Source: Micromonospora sonchi (GTDB taxonomy: Bacteria > Actinomycetota > Actinomycetes > Mycobacteriales > Micromonosporaceae). Taken from it: DNA of 64,000 nt. How positions within the stretch are numbered: position 1 is the first letter of the stretch; each line of letters starts with the position of its first letter. Below are positions 1 through 8,158 of the stretch, piece by piece. The position numbers were made by a program, and so were the translations under genes. The stretch spans positions 17,467-81,466 of the forward strand of contig NZ_BMNB01000032.1 of the NCBI RefSeq assembly GCF_014646235.1, in the 5' to 3' direction. The notes below the pieces were generated by a model. The model had not been told where the DNA came from, did not search any database, and saw only the letters and a list, made by a program, of their open reading frames with translations.

Positions 1-2121
1 ACCGACCGGCTGCTGGCCACCGCCCAGGGCAATCCGTTCTACCTGGCCGAGCTGGTCACCCTGTTGATGGAGCGCGGCGCGCTGACCGCCGGGGTGGGCA
101 AAGGCTGGCGACTGGTGCCCGGCTCACTGGGCAGTCGGCTGCTCTCCCGAGACCTCGCGGCGGTGCTCGCCGCCCGGATCGACGCCCTGCCCGCCGAGGC
201 GCGTGCGGTGCTGCGGGACGCGGCGGTGGTCGGCGACACCGTGCCCGACGGCGCGCTGGAGGCGCTGCGGGAGCAGCGCGCCGGTCGTGACGGCCGGCCG
301 GCCGCGGTGGCCGCGGTCGAGCTGGACCGGGCGGTCGAGGAACTGTTGCAACGCCGCATGCTGCATCGCACCCGCACCGGGTACGCCTTCGCCACCCCAC
401 TGATGCGGGAGGCGGCGTACGCCGGGGTGAGTAAGGCGGAGTTGGCCGAACGGCACGCCGCGCTGGCCCGCTGGGCGGAACCGCAGGAGGGGCCCACGGG
501 CGCTGCGGGCAGCCCGGTGACCGGCCCGGGTGGTTTCACCGAGGCGACCCGCGACGACTTCGTGGCCGAGCACGTCGAGCGGGCCACCGCGCTGGCCGAC
601 GCGGTCACGCTGCGTCCGGATGCGCCGGCCCGGGCGGTGGCGCCGCTGGGCGTCGCCGCGCTCGGGCGGGCCACCCGCCGGGCGCTGCACGCGGGCGAGC
701 CGGCGCTGGCGGTGGAGTACGCCGAACGCGCCGCCGAGTTGACGGGCGTGGACGCCGTACCGGCCGCGGACCGGGTGGTGCATGCCCGGGCGCTGCTCCA
801 GGTCGGCCGGGCCACCGACGCCCTCGCCTACGCCGAGAAGATCGCCGCGAACGCCGGTGACCAGGCGGACGTCCGGGCCAGCGCCCTGTTGCTGGCGGGG
901 CAGGCCCAGCAGGTGATGGGCGACCTGTCGCGGGCGGAAGCCTCCTGGCGGGAGGCGTTGCAGGTGGCCACCGACGCCCAGCTGCCCACGCTGCGGGCCT
1001 CGGCGATGCGCCGGCTGGGCATGGCGGACTTCCTCGCCGGGCGGCTGGGGCAGGCGAGCAGCCGACTGGCCGCCGCGTACCAGGTCAGCCTGGCGGTGCG
1101 GGACCGCCGGGGGCAGGCGTGGTCGTTGCAGAATCTGGCGTGGGTGACCACCACCCGGGGTGACTTCGCCGGTACGGATGCGGTGCTCGGCCGGGCCGCC
1201 CGGCTCTTCGCCGAGCTGAAGGACCCTTACGGGCGGGCGTGGCTGCGGGGCACCGCCGCGTTCGCCCGACTGCTCGCCGGTCGCCTGCGGGAGGCGCGCC
1301 GGCTGGCCCGGATCTTCCTGCCGTTCGGTGAACGGGTCGGGGAGGCCTGGGCGGTGGGCACCCTGCGGGCGGTCGACGCGTACGCCAACGCCGAACTGGG
1401 TGAGCTGGCCGACGCCGACCGGGAGGCGCGCCGGGCGTACCGGGAGTTCGCCGCCGCCTCGGACGACTGGGGCCAGGGCTTCGCGCTGGTGGTCCGGGGA
1501 GTGGTGGCCCGCGGGCTCGGCGAGCCGGAACACGCCGCCGACCTGCTCACCGACGCGCTGTCGTACGCCCGCCGGACCGCTCACCCGCTGCTCACCGGGA
1601 TGGCCGGCACGCTGCGCGGTTTCGTGGCCCTGGACATGGGCGACCGGGCCGCGGCCGAGCGCGACGCCCTGGCGGTGCTGACCACGGTGGAGCCGCACAA
1701 CCCGCAGGCGCCGGCGCAGGTCGCGCCCCGGGTGCTGCTGGCGACGGCCCGGCTGGCGGCCGGCGACTCCGGCACCGCGGTCGGGCTGCTCGCCCCGGTC
1801 GCCACCGCCGCGGCCACCACGCCCTCGCTGCTGTTCTCGCGCCGGCAGACGATGGCGCGCTACGCCTCGGCGCTGCTCGCCCACGGGCAGCTCGAGCAGG
1901 CGCTGGACTGGGCCGGTCGGGCGATGAACCTGCCGGCCGAGGACGTCCGCAGCCAGGTGATCGCAACCAGCGTGCTCGCCGAGGCGCTGGCCGCAGGTGA
2001 CCAACTGGCGGAGGCGTCGGCCTGCGCCGACGAGGCGGTCCGCCTGGCGTACGCCACCGAGCAACGCAGCGAGCGGGCCGCCGCCGAGGCGTTGCGAGAC
2101 CGCCTACGGGCCGTTGGCTGA
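1..2121 (+). CDS. TPR-rich AAA/adenylate-cyclase-type regulatory protein, 5' end outside window
   Basis: The reading frame is open from base 1, so the gene starts upstream; 706 residues are visible. The first residues contain GNPFYLAELV, the typical end of the AAA_16 STAND ATPase domain of actinobacterial adenylate cyclase or LuxR-like regulators. A winged-helix-like stretch follows (LAARIDALPAEARAVLRDAAVVG). The rest is a long run of Ala/Leu-rich helical repeats resembling tetratricopeptides, reaching to the stop. No C-terminal LuxR helix-turn-helix is visible, so a cyclase or similar effector domain, if present, would be N-terminal and out of view. Expected role: ATP-dependent signal switch with a protein-protein scaffold. 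The family call is good; the exact activity is unknown. Confidence 0.75.
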   Translation, partial: TDRLLATAQGNPFYLAELVTLLMERGALTAGVGKGWRLVPGSLGSRLLSRDLAAVLAARIDALPAEARAVLRDAAVVGDTVPDGALEALREQRAGRDGRPAAVAAVELDRAVEELLQRRMLHRTRTGYAFATPLMREAAYAGVSKAELAERHAALARWAEPQEGPTGAAGSPVTGPGGFTEATRDDFVAEHVERATALADAVTLRPDAPARAVAPLGVAALGRATRRALHAGEPALAVEYAERAAELTGVDAVPAADRVVHARALLQVGRATDALAYAEKIAANAGDQADVRASALLLAGQAQQVMGDLSRAEASWREALQVATDAQLPTLRASAMRRLGMADFLAGRLGQASSRLAAAYQVSLAVRDRRGQAWSLQNLAWVTTTRGDFAGTDAVLGRAARLFAELKDPYGRAWLRGTAAFARLLAGRLREARRLARIFLPFGERVGEAWAVGTLRAVDAYANAELGELADADREARRAYREFAAASDDWGQGFALVVRGVVARGLGEPEHAADLLTDALSYARRTAHPLLTGMAGTLRGFVALDMGDRAAAERDALAVLTTVEPHNPQAPAQVAPRVLLATARLAAGDSGTAVGLLAPVATAAATTPSLLFSRRQTMARYASALLAHGQLEQALDWAGRAMNLPAEDVRSQVIATSVLAEALAAGDQLAEASACADEAVRLAYATEQRSERAAAEALRDRLRAVG

Positions 2122-2254
2122 GCCACCCGTGCATGGCCGGTGGGTGTGGGTCTGTCGGTTCCGGTGATGTGTCATGTCGGTGATGGCCGCTAGCGTGAAC
2201 ACCGCACGCGGCGGTCGGTATCGACGGTCGTGACGGCGCTGGGGAGGGGTTCAG

Positions 2255-2761
2255 ATGAGGCTGCCGCGTTCTGTCGCGGGTTGGACGATCGCGGTGTTCG
2301 GCGTGCTGGCGCTGGTCATGGGCGCGGTCGGGTTGCTCTGGCCGGAGGCGCTGCTGGCGATGCTCGGCTTCGAGATTCCCGAGACCCGGTCTTCCGGGGA
2401 CTACACGGGTGTCTTCATGACCGCGTCGTCGATGGCCTCGTTCAACATGGGGGTCTACTACCTGCTCGCCACGGCCACCGAGTGGCGCGCGTTCTACCGG
2501 TTCACCGTGGTCTTCCGGCTGGTCACGTTCACCGTGTTCAGCCTCGTGGTGCTGGCCGACGTCGCACCCGGCCGGTTCTTCGGGGTGGCGCTCTGGGAAG
2601 GGCTGGGCGCGGTGGCCACCGCAGCCGGGCTCTGGTGGGACGCCCGCCGGGCGGGTCCGGCCGCTGACACCGCCGACGGCGTGGCCGGTGCCCCGGCGGC
2701 GGACGGCCGGCGCGGGCCGGGGACGCCGGGTGTGGAGCCGGCCGCCGATGCGGTTCGCTGA
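2255..2761 (+). CDS. Small multi-pass membrane protein of unknown function
   Basis: 168 residues, ATG start preceded by GGGGAGGGG. Hydrophobic segments lie near residues 8-30 (TIAVFGVLALVMGAVGLLW), 50-72, 87-105 and 108-125. A polar, Ala/Gly/Pro-rich tail of about 40 residues follows. The layout resembles small four-helix membrane proteins common beside signalling genes in actinomycetes. It lies between a regulator and a Ser/Thr kinase, but nothing in the sequence names a substrate. Function not recognised. Confidence 0.7.
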   Translation: MRLPRSVAGWTIAVFGVLALVMGAVGLLWPEALLAMLGFEIPETRSSGDYTGVFMTASSMASFNMGVYYLLATATEWRAFYRFTVVFRLVTFTVFSLVVLADVAPGRFFGVALWEGLGAVATAAGLWWDARRAGPAADTADGVAGAPAADGRRGPGTPGVEPAADAVR

Positions 2762-2779
2762 GCGGCCCGCACAGTTAGG

Positions 2780-2785
2780 TATTTT
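2780..2785 (+). promoter_or_regulatory. -10 element of a leaderless promoter for the kinase
   Basis: TATTTT lies 7 bases before the GTG at 2793 and there is no Shine-Dalgarno sequence between. This fits a -10 box with transcription starting at the start codon, and it supports choosing 2793 over in-frame starts further upstream. Confidence 0.5.
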
Positions 2786-2792
2786 CGATACC

Positions 2793-4247
2793 GTGACCGA
2801 CACTCCGCCCGGCGCCCTGCCGACGCCCATTGTGCCTGGTCTGACTGATTTGCAGGTCTTTGCCCGTGGCGGCTACGCGACCGTCTACCGGGCCACCCAG
2901 ATATCGGTGGGCCGTGAGGTGGCAGTCAAGGTGGAGAACCGCACCCTGGTCAGCGAGCGGGATCAGGCGCGTTTCCTGCGCGAGGCGCGGGCCGCCGGCC
3001 GGATGTCCTCCCATCCACATGTGGTCGACCTCTTCGACGTCGGAGTCACCATCGATCAGCACCCCTACCTGATCATGGAACTCTGCGACGGGTCGTACGC
3101 CGAGCGGATGCGGAACTCGCCGCTGGACGCCGTCGAGGCACGAGACCTCGGCGTCAAGATCGCCGACGCGATCGCCCATTCACACGGCGCCGGCGTGCTG
3201 CACCGCGACGTGAAGCCGGCCAACATCCTCCACTCGCACTTCAACTCAGCGGTGCTGGCCGACTTCGGGCTGGCCGTGGTCGCCGAGATGCGGGACGCCT
3301 CGGTCGCCCTGGAGGTGCTCACGCCGGCGTACGCGCCACCGGAGATGTTCAGCCACAGCCCACCCTCGCCAGCCGTCGACGTGTACGCGCTCTGCGCCAC
3401 GCTCTACGCGGTCATGCACGGGCGCCCGCCCCGCTGGCAGGCCGAGCGCAACCCGAGCCTGGTCACCGTGCTGGAGATGTTCCACCAGCCGATCCCCAGC
3501 CTGCCCGGCATCCCGGACGAGTTGATCGACGTGCTCCGCGTCGGGATGGCCAACGATCCCGGCGAACGGCCGTCCGCCGCGGAACTGCGCGACCTGCTCA
3601 CCGGCCTGGCGTTGGAGACACCGGCGGAGTCGGGCGCGACCCCGGCCGGCACCGCCGCCCCGTCCCGGCCGGCTCCGGCGCCTGCCCGTGCGGACTCCGG
3701 CAGGTCGGGCGATCGCCATCGCCGGCGACGCTGGTTCCTCGGCGCGGCCGGCGTGGTCGCGCTGGCCGCCTCGGCGGGCGTCGGCGCCTGGGCCGCCGGC
3801 GGTGCCCCGCCGGCGCAACCCACCGTCCCGGTCCGGCCGGCGGCCAGCGGGGCGTTCCGTCCGGGCTGCGCCAGCCTGCCCGAGGCGTTGCCGACCGGCG
3901 CCGGGTGCGCGGCGGAGTTGGAGTGCTTCGGGCCGGTGCAGGTGCGCGGCCGGCGGGCCGAGGCCAGCCAGGTGCCGTGCGACACGCGGCACACCTGGGA
4001 GAGCTACGCCCAGGGTGAGTTGCCCGACGCCCTGTTCGACGCCGACCACGACGAGGTCGTCGCTGACCCGACCGTGCGCCGGATCTGCAACGAGGAGACC
4101 TTCCGGCTGGTCAGCGGGGCCGAGCAGTCGACCGGGTGGAACCTCGAGGTGCTGCCGCCGACCGACGGGAAGCTCGACCCGACCTACCGGTGCCTGGCCG
4201 GACGAGGTCTGGACGGGCTGGTCTCGCCCACCCTCACCAGCGGCTGA
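2793..4247 (+). CDS. Membrane-anchored Ser/Thr protein kinase with septum-formation-like sensor domain
   Basis: 484 residues from GTG 2793; the frame stays open upstream to 2688, but the -10-like element favours this start. The N-terminal kinase domain (about 20-275) has a glycine loop (RGGYATVYRA), catalytic Lys46 (VAVKVEN), HRDVKPAN with Asp139, DFG with Asp157 and APPE. It should therefore be an active Hanks-type kinase. A Pro/Ala-rich linker leads to one membrane helix (about 310-330, WFLGAAGVVALAASAGVGAW). The exported part is Cys-rich (CFGP, VPCDTRHTWESYAQGELP, ICN, YRCL) and resembles the septum-formation domain (PF13845 type). Likely role: sensing an envelope or division signal and phosphorylating cytosolic targets. 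Confidence 0.85.
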   Translation: MTDTPPGALPTPIVPGLTDLQVFARGGYATVYRATQISVGREVAVKVENRTLVSERDQARFLREARAAGRMSSHPHVVDLFDVGVTIDQHPYLIMELCDGSYAERMRNSPLDAVEARDLGVKIADAIAHSHGAGVLHRDVKPANILHSHFNSAVLADFGLAVVAEMRDASVALEVLTPAYAPPEMFSHSPPSPAVDVYALCATLYAVMHGRPPRWQAERNPSLVTVLEMFHQPIPSLPGIPDELIDVLRVGMANDPGERPSAAELRDLLTGLALETPAESGATPAGTAAPSRPAPAPARADSGRSGDRHRRRRWFLGAAGVVALAASAGVGAWAAGGAPPAQPTVPVRPAASGAFRPGCASLPEALPTGAGCAAELECFGPVQVRGRRAEASQVPCDTRHTWESYAQGELPDALFDADHDEVVADPTVRRICNEETFRLVSGAEQSTGWNLEVLPPTDGKLDPTYRCLAGRGLDGLVSPTLTSG

Positions 4248-4277
4248 ACGGCTCCGACCGGGTCGTTGCCGGCGGGG

Positions 4278-4613
4278 TCACCCACCGCTGTTGCCGCGGT
4301 AGCGGTCCCGCAGCGCGCGGACCGCCTCGCGGTCGCCCAGCGTCTCCAACGTGTCCGCGTCGATGCCGGGCGGCTCGACGCCGGTGGATCCGGCCGCCTG
4401 GTCGGGGTCCGCTGGGGGAATCTCGGCGTCACGCTGTCGAGCGGCGGCCACCGCCACTCCGGCGACGATGCCGCACAGGACGCAGAGCAGAGCCATCGCC
4501 ACGCCCAGCAGATCCTGCCGGCGTCCGGCGAGCAACGACGCCAGCAGCCAGGCCGCCGCCAGCAACGCGACCATGGCCACCACGCGTGCGTCGAGCCGGG
4601 GGAAGCGTCTCAC
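4278..4613 (-). CDS. Small membrane protein of unknown function
   Basis: 111 residues from GTG. Two adjacent hydrophobic helices (MVALLAAAWLLASLLAG and VAMALLCVLCGIVAGVAVAA) are followed by an acidic cytosolic tail ending in ALRDRYRGNSGG. It converges with the kinase gene, 30 bases apart. A good promoter reads into it. No family recognised. Confidence 0.6.
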   Translation of the reverse strand: MRRFPRLDARVVAMVALLAAAWLLASLLAGRRQDLLGVAMALLCVLCGIVAGVAVAAARQRDAEIPPADPDQAAGSTGVEPPGIDADTLETLGDREAVRALRDRYRGNSGG

Positions 4614-4619
4614 TCGTCC

Positions 4620-4647
4620 AGAATGTCGGCGATCGCCGTTCTGTCAA
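4620..4647 (-). promoter_or_regulatory. Promoter of the 111-residue membrane protein gene
   Basis: On the minus strand TTGACA (4642-4647) is followed after 16 bases by CATTCT (4620-4625), 6 bases before the GTG at 4613. The -35 matches consensus and the -10 is fair. The spacing implies a leaderless or very short leader transcript. Confidence 0.5.
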
Positions 4648-4774
4648 CAGTGGTCGCCCACGCGGCGACGTATCAGCAGGAATAGCGGCACAACAAGTGA
4701 CGAGGTCGTTACAGGCGTGTGCACGATGTCGGAAATGGCGATTTTATCGTACCAAACGTATTGCCCGGTGTCCC

Positions 4775-4804
4775 TAGAGTTTCCATGGTCGGGCCCCGCC
4801 CGAC
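4775..4804 (+). promoter_or_regulatory. Putative -10 box and 5' hairpin of the decayed peptidase gene
   Basis: TAGAGT (4775-4780) is a -10-like hexamer. A perfect 7-base-pair hairpin (GTCGGGC / GCCCGAC, 4788-4804) directly abuts the GTG at 4805. If transcription starts near 4787 the mRNA would begin with this hairpin. No -35 is evident. Confidence 0.3.
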
Positions 4805-6205
4805 GTGTTCCGTAACCGATCGGAAGGCGTTCACATCCGGACACTGGCCGCTGCCGGACTCGCCGGCGCACTCCTCGCCGGGACAGCGGTCGCGCCCGCA
4901 GCCGCCGCCCCGACCTCGATCGGCGGCGCGATCGTCGCACACCGCACCAGCATCGCCGAGCGGTTGCGGGTCGACCGCGTGCCAACGCCCGAGCTGGACT
5001 GGTACAGGTGCTACGGCTACGCCGAGTGCGCCACGGTCGACCTGCCGCTGGACTACGACAAGCCGCACGGGGCGACGACCGAGATCGCCGTGCTGCGGGT
5101 GAAGGCGCGCGATCAGAAGCACAGGATCGGCAGCCTCTTCGTCAACCCGGGTGGGCCGGGCGGCTCGGGCACGGACATCGCCCTCGCCGCGCCGTACTTC
5201 CTCGGTGACGAGCTGCTCGACCGGTTCGACGTGGTCGGGATCGACCCGCGTGGCGTCGCCGCCAGCGAGCAGGTCAAGTGTTTCAAGTCGGTGAAGGACC
5301 AGACCCGCGCGTACGAGGGGCTGAACGTCGCTTCAGCTACAGCAGCGTCCTCGGGCAGTACTACGCCAACATGTTCCCTGACCGGGTCCGCGCCGTGGTG
5401 ATCGACGGTGTGTTGGACGCGACGGCGTGGTTCGGCGGCGGCAACTCCGGCGACCTCGACCAGGAGACGCGGATGCGCAGCGCGCAGGGCGCGTACAAGG
5501 CGCTGCGCGAGATCATGAAGCGGTGCCGGACCGCGGGCGTCAAGGCCTGCCCGCTGGCCGGCGGCGACCCGATGGCGAAGTTCGAACTGCTGGCCAAGCG
5601 GCTACGACTTCCCGTACGACAACGGCCTGGAGACCTTGCTCGGGGTGGACTGCACCGACGCCAACCACCCGAAGGATGCCGCCTCGTGGGCGGCGCGGGC
5701 GACCAAGGCCGACCAACGTGACCCGCACTTCGGCCGGCTCTGGACATGGCTCAGCGCGCCCTGCGCCCGGGACAGTTGGACCGTACGCGACGAGAACCGC
5801 TTCACCGGCCCGTTCAACCGGCGCACCGTCAGCCCGGTGCTGGTGGTCGGCAACTACTGGGATCCGGCCACCAACTACAACGGGGCGGTGGCCACCTCGA
5901 AGCTGCTGCCGAACAGACGGTTGCTGTCCAGCGACAGCTGGGGGCACACCGCGTACGGGACGTCGGCCTGCGTGACCGGGGCGGTCGACGCGTACCTGAT
6001 CCGACTGACGCTGCCGAAGAAGGGCAAGCTCTGCAAGGGCGACGTCCAGCCGTTCAAGGATCTGCCGGAGTCGGGAGCGGTCCAGCGAGCGGAGACGTCC
6101 AAGAGTGACCTGGCCGCCGAGGGCACGCCGCGCCGCGGTGAGCCCAAGCAGCTTCCGCCGGTGGTGGCGCCGCTGCCGGCCGTCGGCCCGCTGACGGTCC
6201 GCTGA
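4805..6205 (+). pseudogene. Broken secreted alpha/beta-hydrolase (TAP/S33-type tripeptidyl aminopeptidase)
   Basis: Three consecutive pieces in frames 2, 1 and 2 together match one exported TAP-family peptidase. Piece 1 (4805-about 5328) has a signal peptide (LAAAGLAGALLAGTAVAPAAAA) and the oxyanion-side motif NPGGPGGSG. Piece 2 (about 5329-5599) begins at the nucleophile elbow FSYSSVLG and continues YYANMFPDRVRAVVIDGVLD. Piece 3 (about 5600-6205) has the Asp motif (GNYWDPATN) and the His motif (WGHTAYG). Intact relatives are about 500 or more residues and have roughly 60 residues between the RCF-type motif and the nucleophile. Here that stretch is missing at about 5328, and a second loss occurs near 5598. 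Each event shifts the frame, so no active enzyme is expected. Confidence 0.8.
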
Positions 6206-6211
6206 TCCGAC

Positions 6212-6244
6212 GCCGGGGTACGGCGGCTGCCGTCGTACCCCGGC
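6212..6244. terminator. Hairpin terminator downstream of the peptidase pseudogene
   Basis: GCCGGGGTACGGCG (6212-6225), a 5-base loop, then CGTCGTACCCCGGC (6231-6244): a 14-base stem with one mismatch, starting 6 bases after the stop. There is no U tract, as is usual in this genome type. Confidence 0.65.
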
Positions 6245-6376
6245 CCCCTCGCGGCCGAGGCCAACTGACGGCTTTGATCACCTGCGGGCGGAGCGGCTGC
6301 CCGAACGGCCGATTCCCCGAGTAGCATAGACGCAAGAAACGAATAGCGGTTACGATTCCTGCGACAGGGGGGAATC

Positions 6377-6907
6377 ATGACTGCAGCTGCTCTGAAGGAA
6401 GAAACGTACCTGCCGGAGGCCGACGGACGGTTGGCTCAGGTCCACGACTTCATGCAGGCTCACGAGAAGGCCGGCCGGGGCCCGTTGGAGCCGCGGTACT
6501 TCCTGGCCGGAACCGCTCCTGGCGACCGGGTCGAACTTCCCGCCGAGATATACGGCGTGCTTCGTCAGGTCGTCGAGGCTCTCCAGCAGGGGTTTGCGGT
6601 GACTGTCGCCCCACGGACCCTGACGCTGACGACCCAGCAGGCAGCCGATCTGCTGGGAGTCAGCCGCCCTACGGTGGTCAAGTTGCTCGATGAGGGCAGG
6701 ATCCCGTTCGAACGAGTGGGCACTCACCGACGGGTTCGGCTGCCCGACCTGCTTGCCTACCGGGAGAAGCGCAGAGCCGAGCAGTACGCCGCACTCGAGG
6801 CGACCTCCGTGGACATCGATGACGAAGAGGATCTTGATGTCGTGCTGCGGAGACTGCGGGAGGCGCGTCGTGCCGTCGCACGTGGACGGAGAGGACGCAA
6901 AGATTAG
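6377..6907 (+). CDS. Excisionase/MerR-like HTH protein, probable orphan antitoxin
   Basis: 176 residues; ATG preceded by GGGGGGAATC. The middle (about 82-130) is an HTH_17/excisionase-type DNA-binding domain: LTTQQAADLLGVSRPTVVKLLDEGRIPFERVGTHRRVRLPDLLAY (described in pieces: QQAADLLGVSRPTV helix-turn-helix, then RIPFERVGTHRRVR wing). The N-terminus is helical, and the C-terminus has an acidic patch (DIDDEEDLDVVL) followed by an Arg-rich tail. In many actinobacteria this protein is the antitoxin upstream of a PIN-domain toxin. Here the next gene is convergent and begins 50 bases away, so no toxin is present. It may act as a stand-alone regulator or be a relic. Confidence 0.7.
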   Translation: MTAAALKEETYLPEADGRLAQVHDFMQAHEKAGRGPLEPRYFLAGTAPGDRVELPAEIYGVLRQVVEALQQGFAVTVAPRTLTLTTQQAADLLGVSRPTVVKLLDEGRIPFERVGTHRRVRLPDLLAYREKRRAEQYAALEATSVDIDDEEDLDVVLRRLREARRAVARGRRGRKD

Positions 6908-6956
6908 TGGGCCGGTAGGCGTCAAGACGCGCAGGTCTGCTCGTCGCTGATGACGG

Positions 6957-8045
6957 CTAACTGCGGCCTCGCCACCAGCGGCGCTTCCTGGGCGGCGCCG
7001 GCTCCGCTTCCGGCTCCTCCTCGTCCGCCCCGTCGTCCTGCTCGGCTCTGGCCAGGGCTGCCGTCGCAATCGCTCGGTCTTCTGCGCTGCAGCCAGGTGT
7101 GACCAGCATCAGCTGCGCCAGCGACTCCTCGATCGTGACCATCCGATCCGCCGCCACCGCCGCATCGAGGCGGGCCCGGACGAGTTGGCGTACCTCCTCG
7201 CGCACCGCTGGGTCGCGGTACGCAGCGGTGACGAGTGCGAACAGCGCCGCGTCGGCGACCCAGTCCTCGATGCCGAAGGCGAGGTCCACCAGTACCTCGC
7301 GCCGGGTCGACGTCGACCACGGCTCGTCCTTGGCGTGATGCAGGATGCCGAGGCACGCCCACGGCTGCACGAGCCGGTACCAGTACGTCGGCGTCGACTT
7401 GGCCAGGTGCTGCCAGCGAGGGCTGTCCGGCGCTTCGGGCAGGTGCGCGAGCAGCCCGAGCAGGTCGTCCAGCGGCAGCTCGCCGAGCGGCGCGGCCTGG
7501 AGGTACCCGGACAGGATCGAGGGCCACGGCTCCCCGCCGACCTCCTGCAGGAGCTTGACCGCGGCAGCCGACGGCGCCGGCACGGCCGGCACCGGCTCCT
7601 CGCCGTCGTACCGCCAGACCGCGTACCGACCCTGCCGAACGGGATTCCGGATGTCCGGAGCCGGAAACTCGGAGATGCCGATCTCAATCGGGCCGGCGAT
7701 CCGACGGCAGGCGGTCATCGCACTGGCCGGCTCCGCGGCGGACAGCCCGAGGCCGGTGACCTTGAGCTGCTCACCTTGGGCCTGGCGACTACCGATCTCG
7801 TTGGCGACGTTGGAGATCGCCTCGCTCGGCATCGGCACCCAGTTGAGCCACGGCCGCTTCGATCCGGCCAGCGCGAAAACCACGTCGGTGACGTCACAGG
7901 GCTGTGGATCGTCCTGGATCGCAACCAGGTCCGTCACGTCACCGGATGCGCGGAACCGCATCGCGTGCCGGGCGGCATCCTGATGGGGGAAGGTGGGATC
8001 GGCCACCAGCCGCCGCAGGTCCGCATCCGCATCGCCCGTGATCAT
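6957..8045 (-). CDS. Uncharacterised cytosolic protein
   Basis: 362 residues starting MITGDADADLRRL at ATG 8045; the frame remains open further upstream but there overlaps the acyl-CoA dehydrogenase gene. There is no signal peptide or membrane segment. The protein is helical and Trp-rich (WPSILSGYLQ, WQHLAKSTPTYWYRLVQPW), with an acidic stretch near the end and a basic tail RKRRWWRGR. The middle is suggestive of HEAT-like helices (DLVAIQDDPQPCDVTDVVFAL), but this is not firm. It follows the acyl-CoA dehydrogenase on the same strand after 113 bases, so read-through is possible. Function unknown. Confidence 0.6.
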   Translation of the reverse strand: MITGDADADLRRLVADPTFPHQDAARHAMRFRASGDVTDLVAIQDDPQPCDVTDVVFALAGSKRPWLNWVPMPSEAISNVANEIGSRQAQGEQLKVTGLGLSAAEPASAMTACRRIAGPIEIGISEFPAPDIRNPVRQGRYAVWRYDGEEPVPAVPAPSAAAVKLLQEVGGEPWPSILSGYLQAAPLGELPLDDLLGLLAHLPEAPDSPRWQHLAKSTPTYWYRLVQPWACLGILHHAKDEPWSTSTRREVLVDLAFGIEDWVADAALFALVTAAYRDPAVREEVRQLVRARLDAAVAADRMVTIEESLAQLMLVTPGCSAEDRAIATAALARAEQDDGADEEEPEAEPAPPRKRRWWRGRS

Positions 8046-8158
8046 GGCGGGCAGCTTAGCAACGTGGACGGTCGGGCAGGGGGCAAGATCTACCTCTTTT
8101 TCCGGACCCTGGAGCTGGCAACCTGCCCTGAGGGTTCCCCCGCAGCTCGCAATGATCG

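Noticed and set aside
1592..2830. 412-codon minus-strand frame spanning the first two genes
   Set aside because: Arg/Pro-rich shadow crossing two well-supported plus-strand genes and their intergenic gap.
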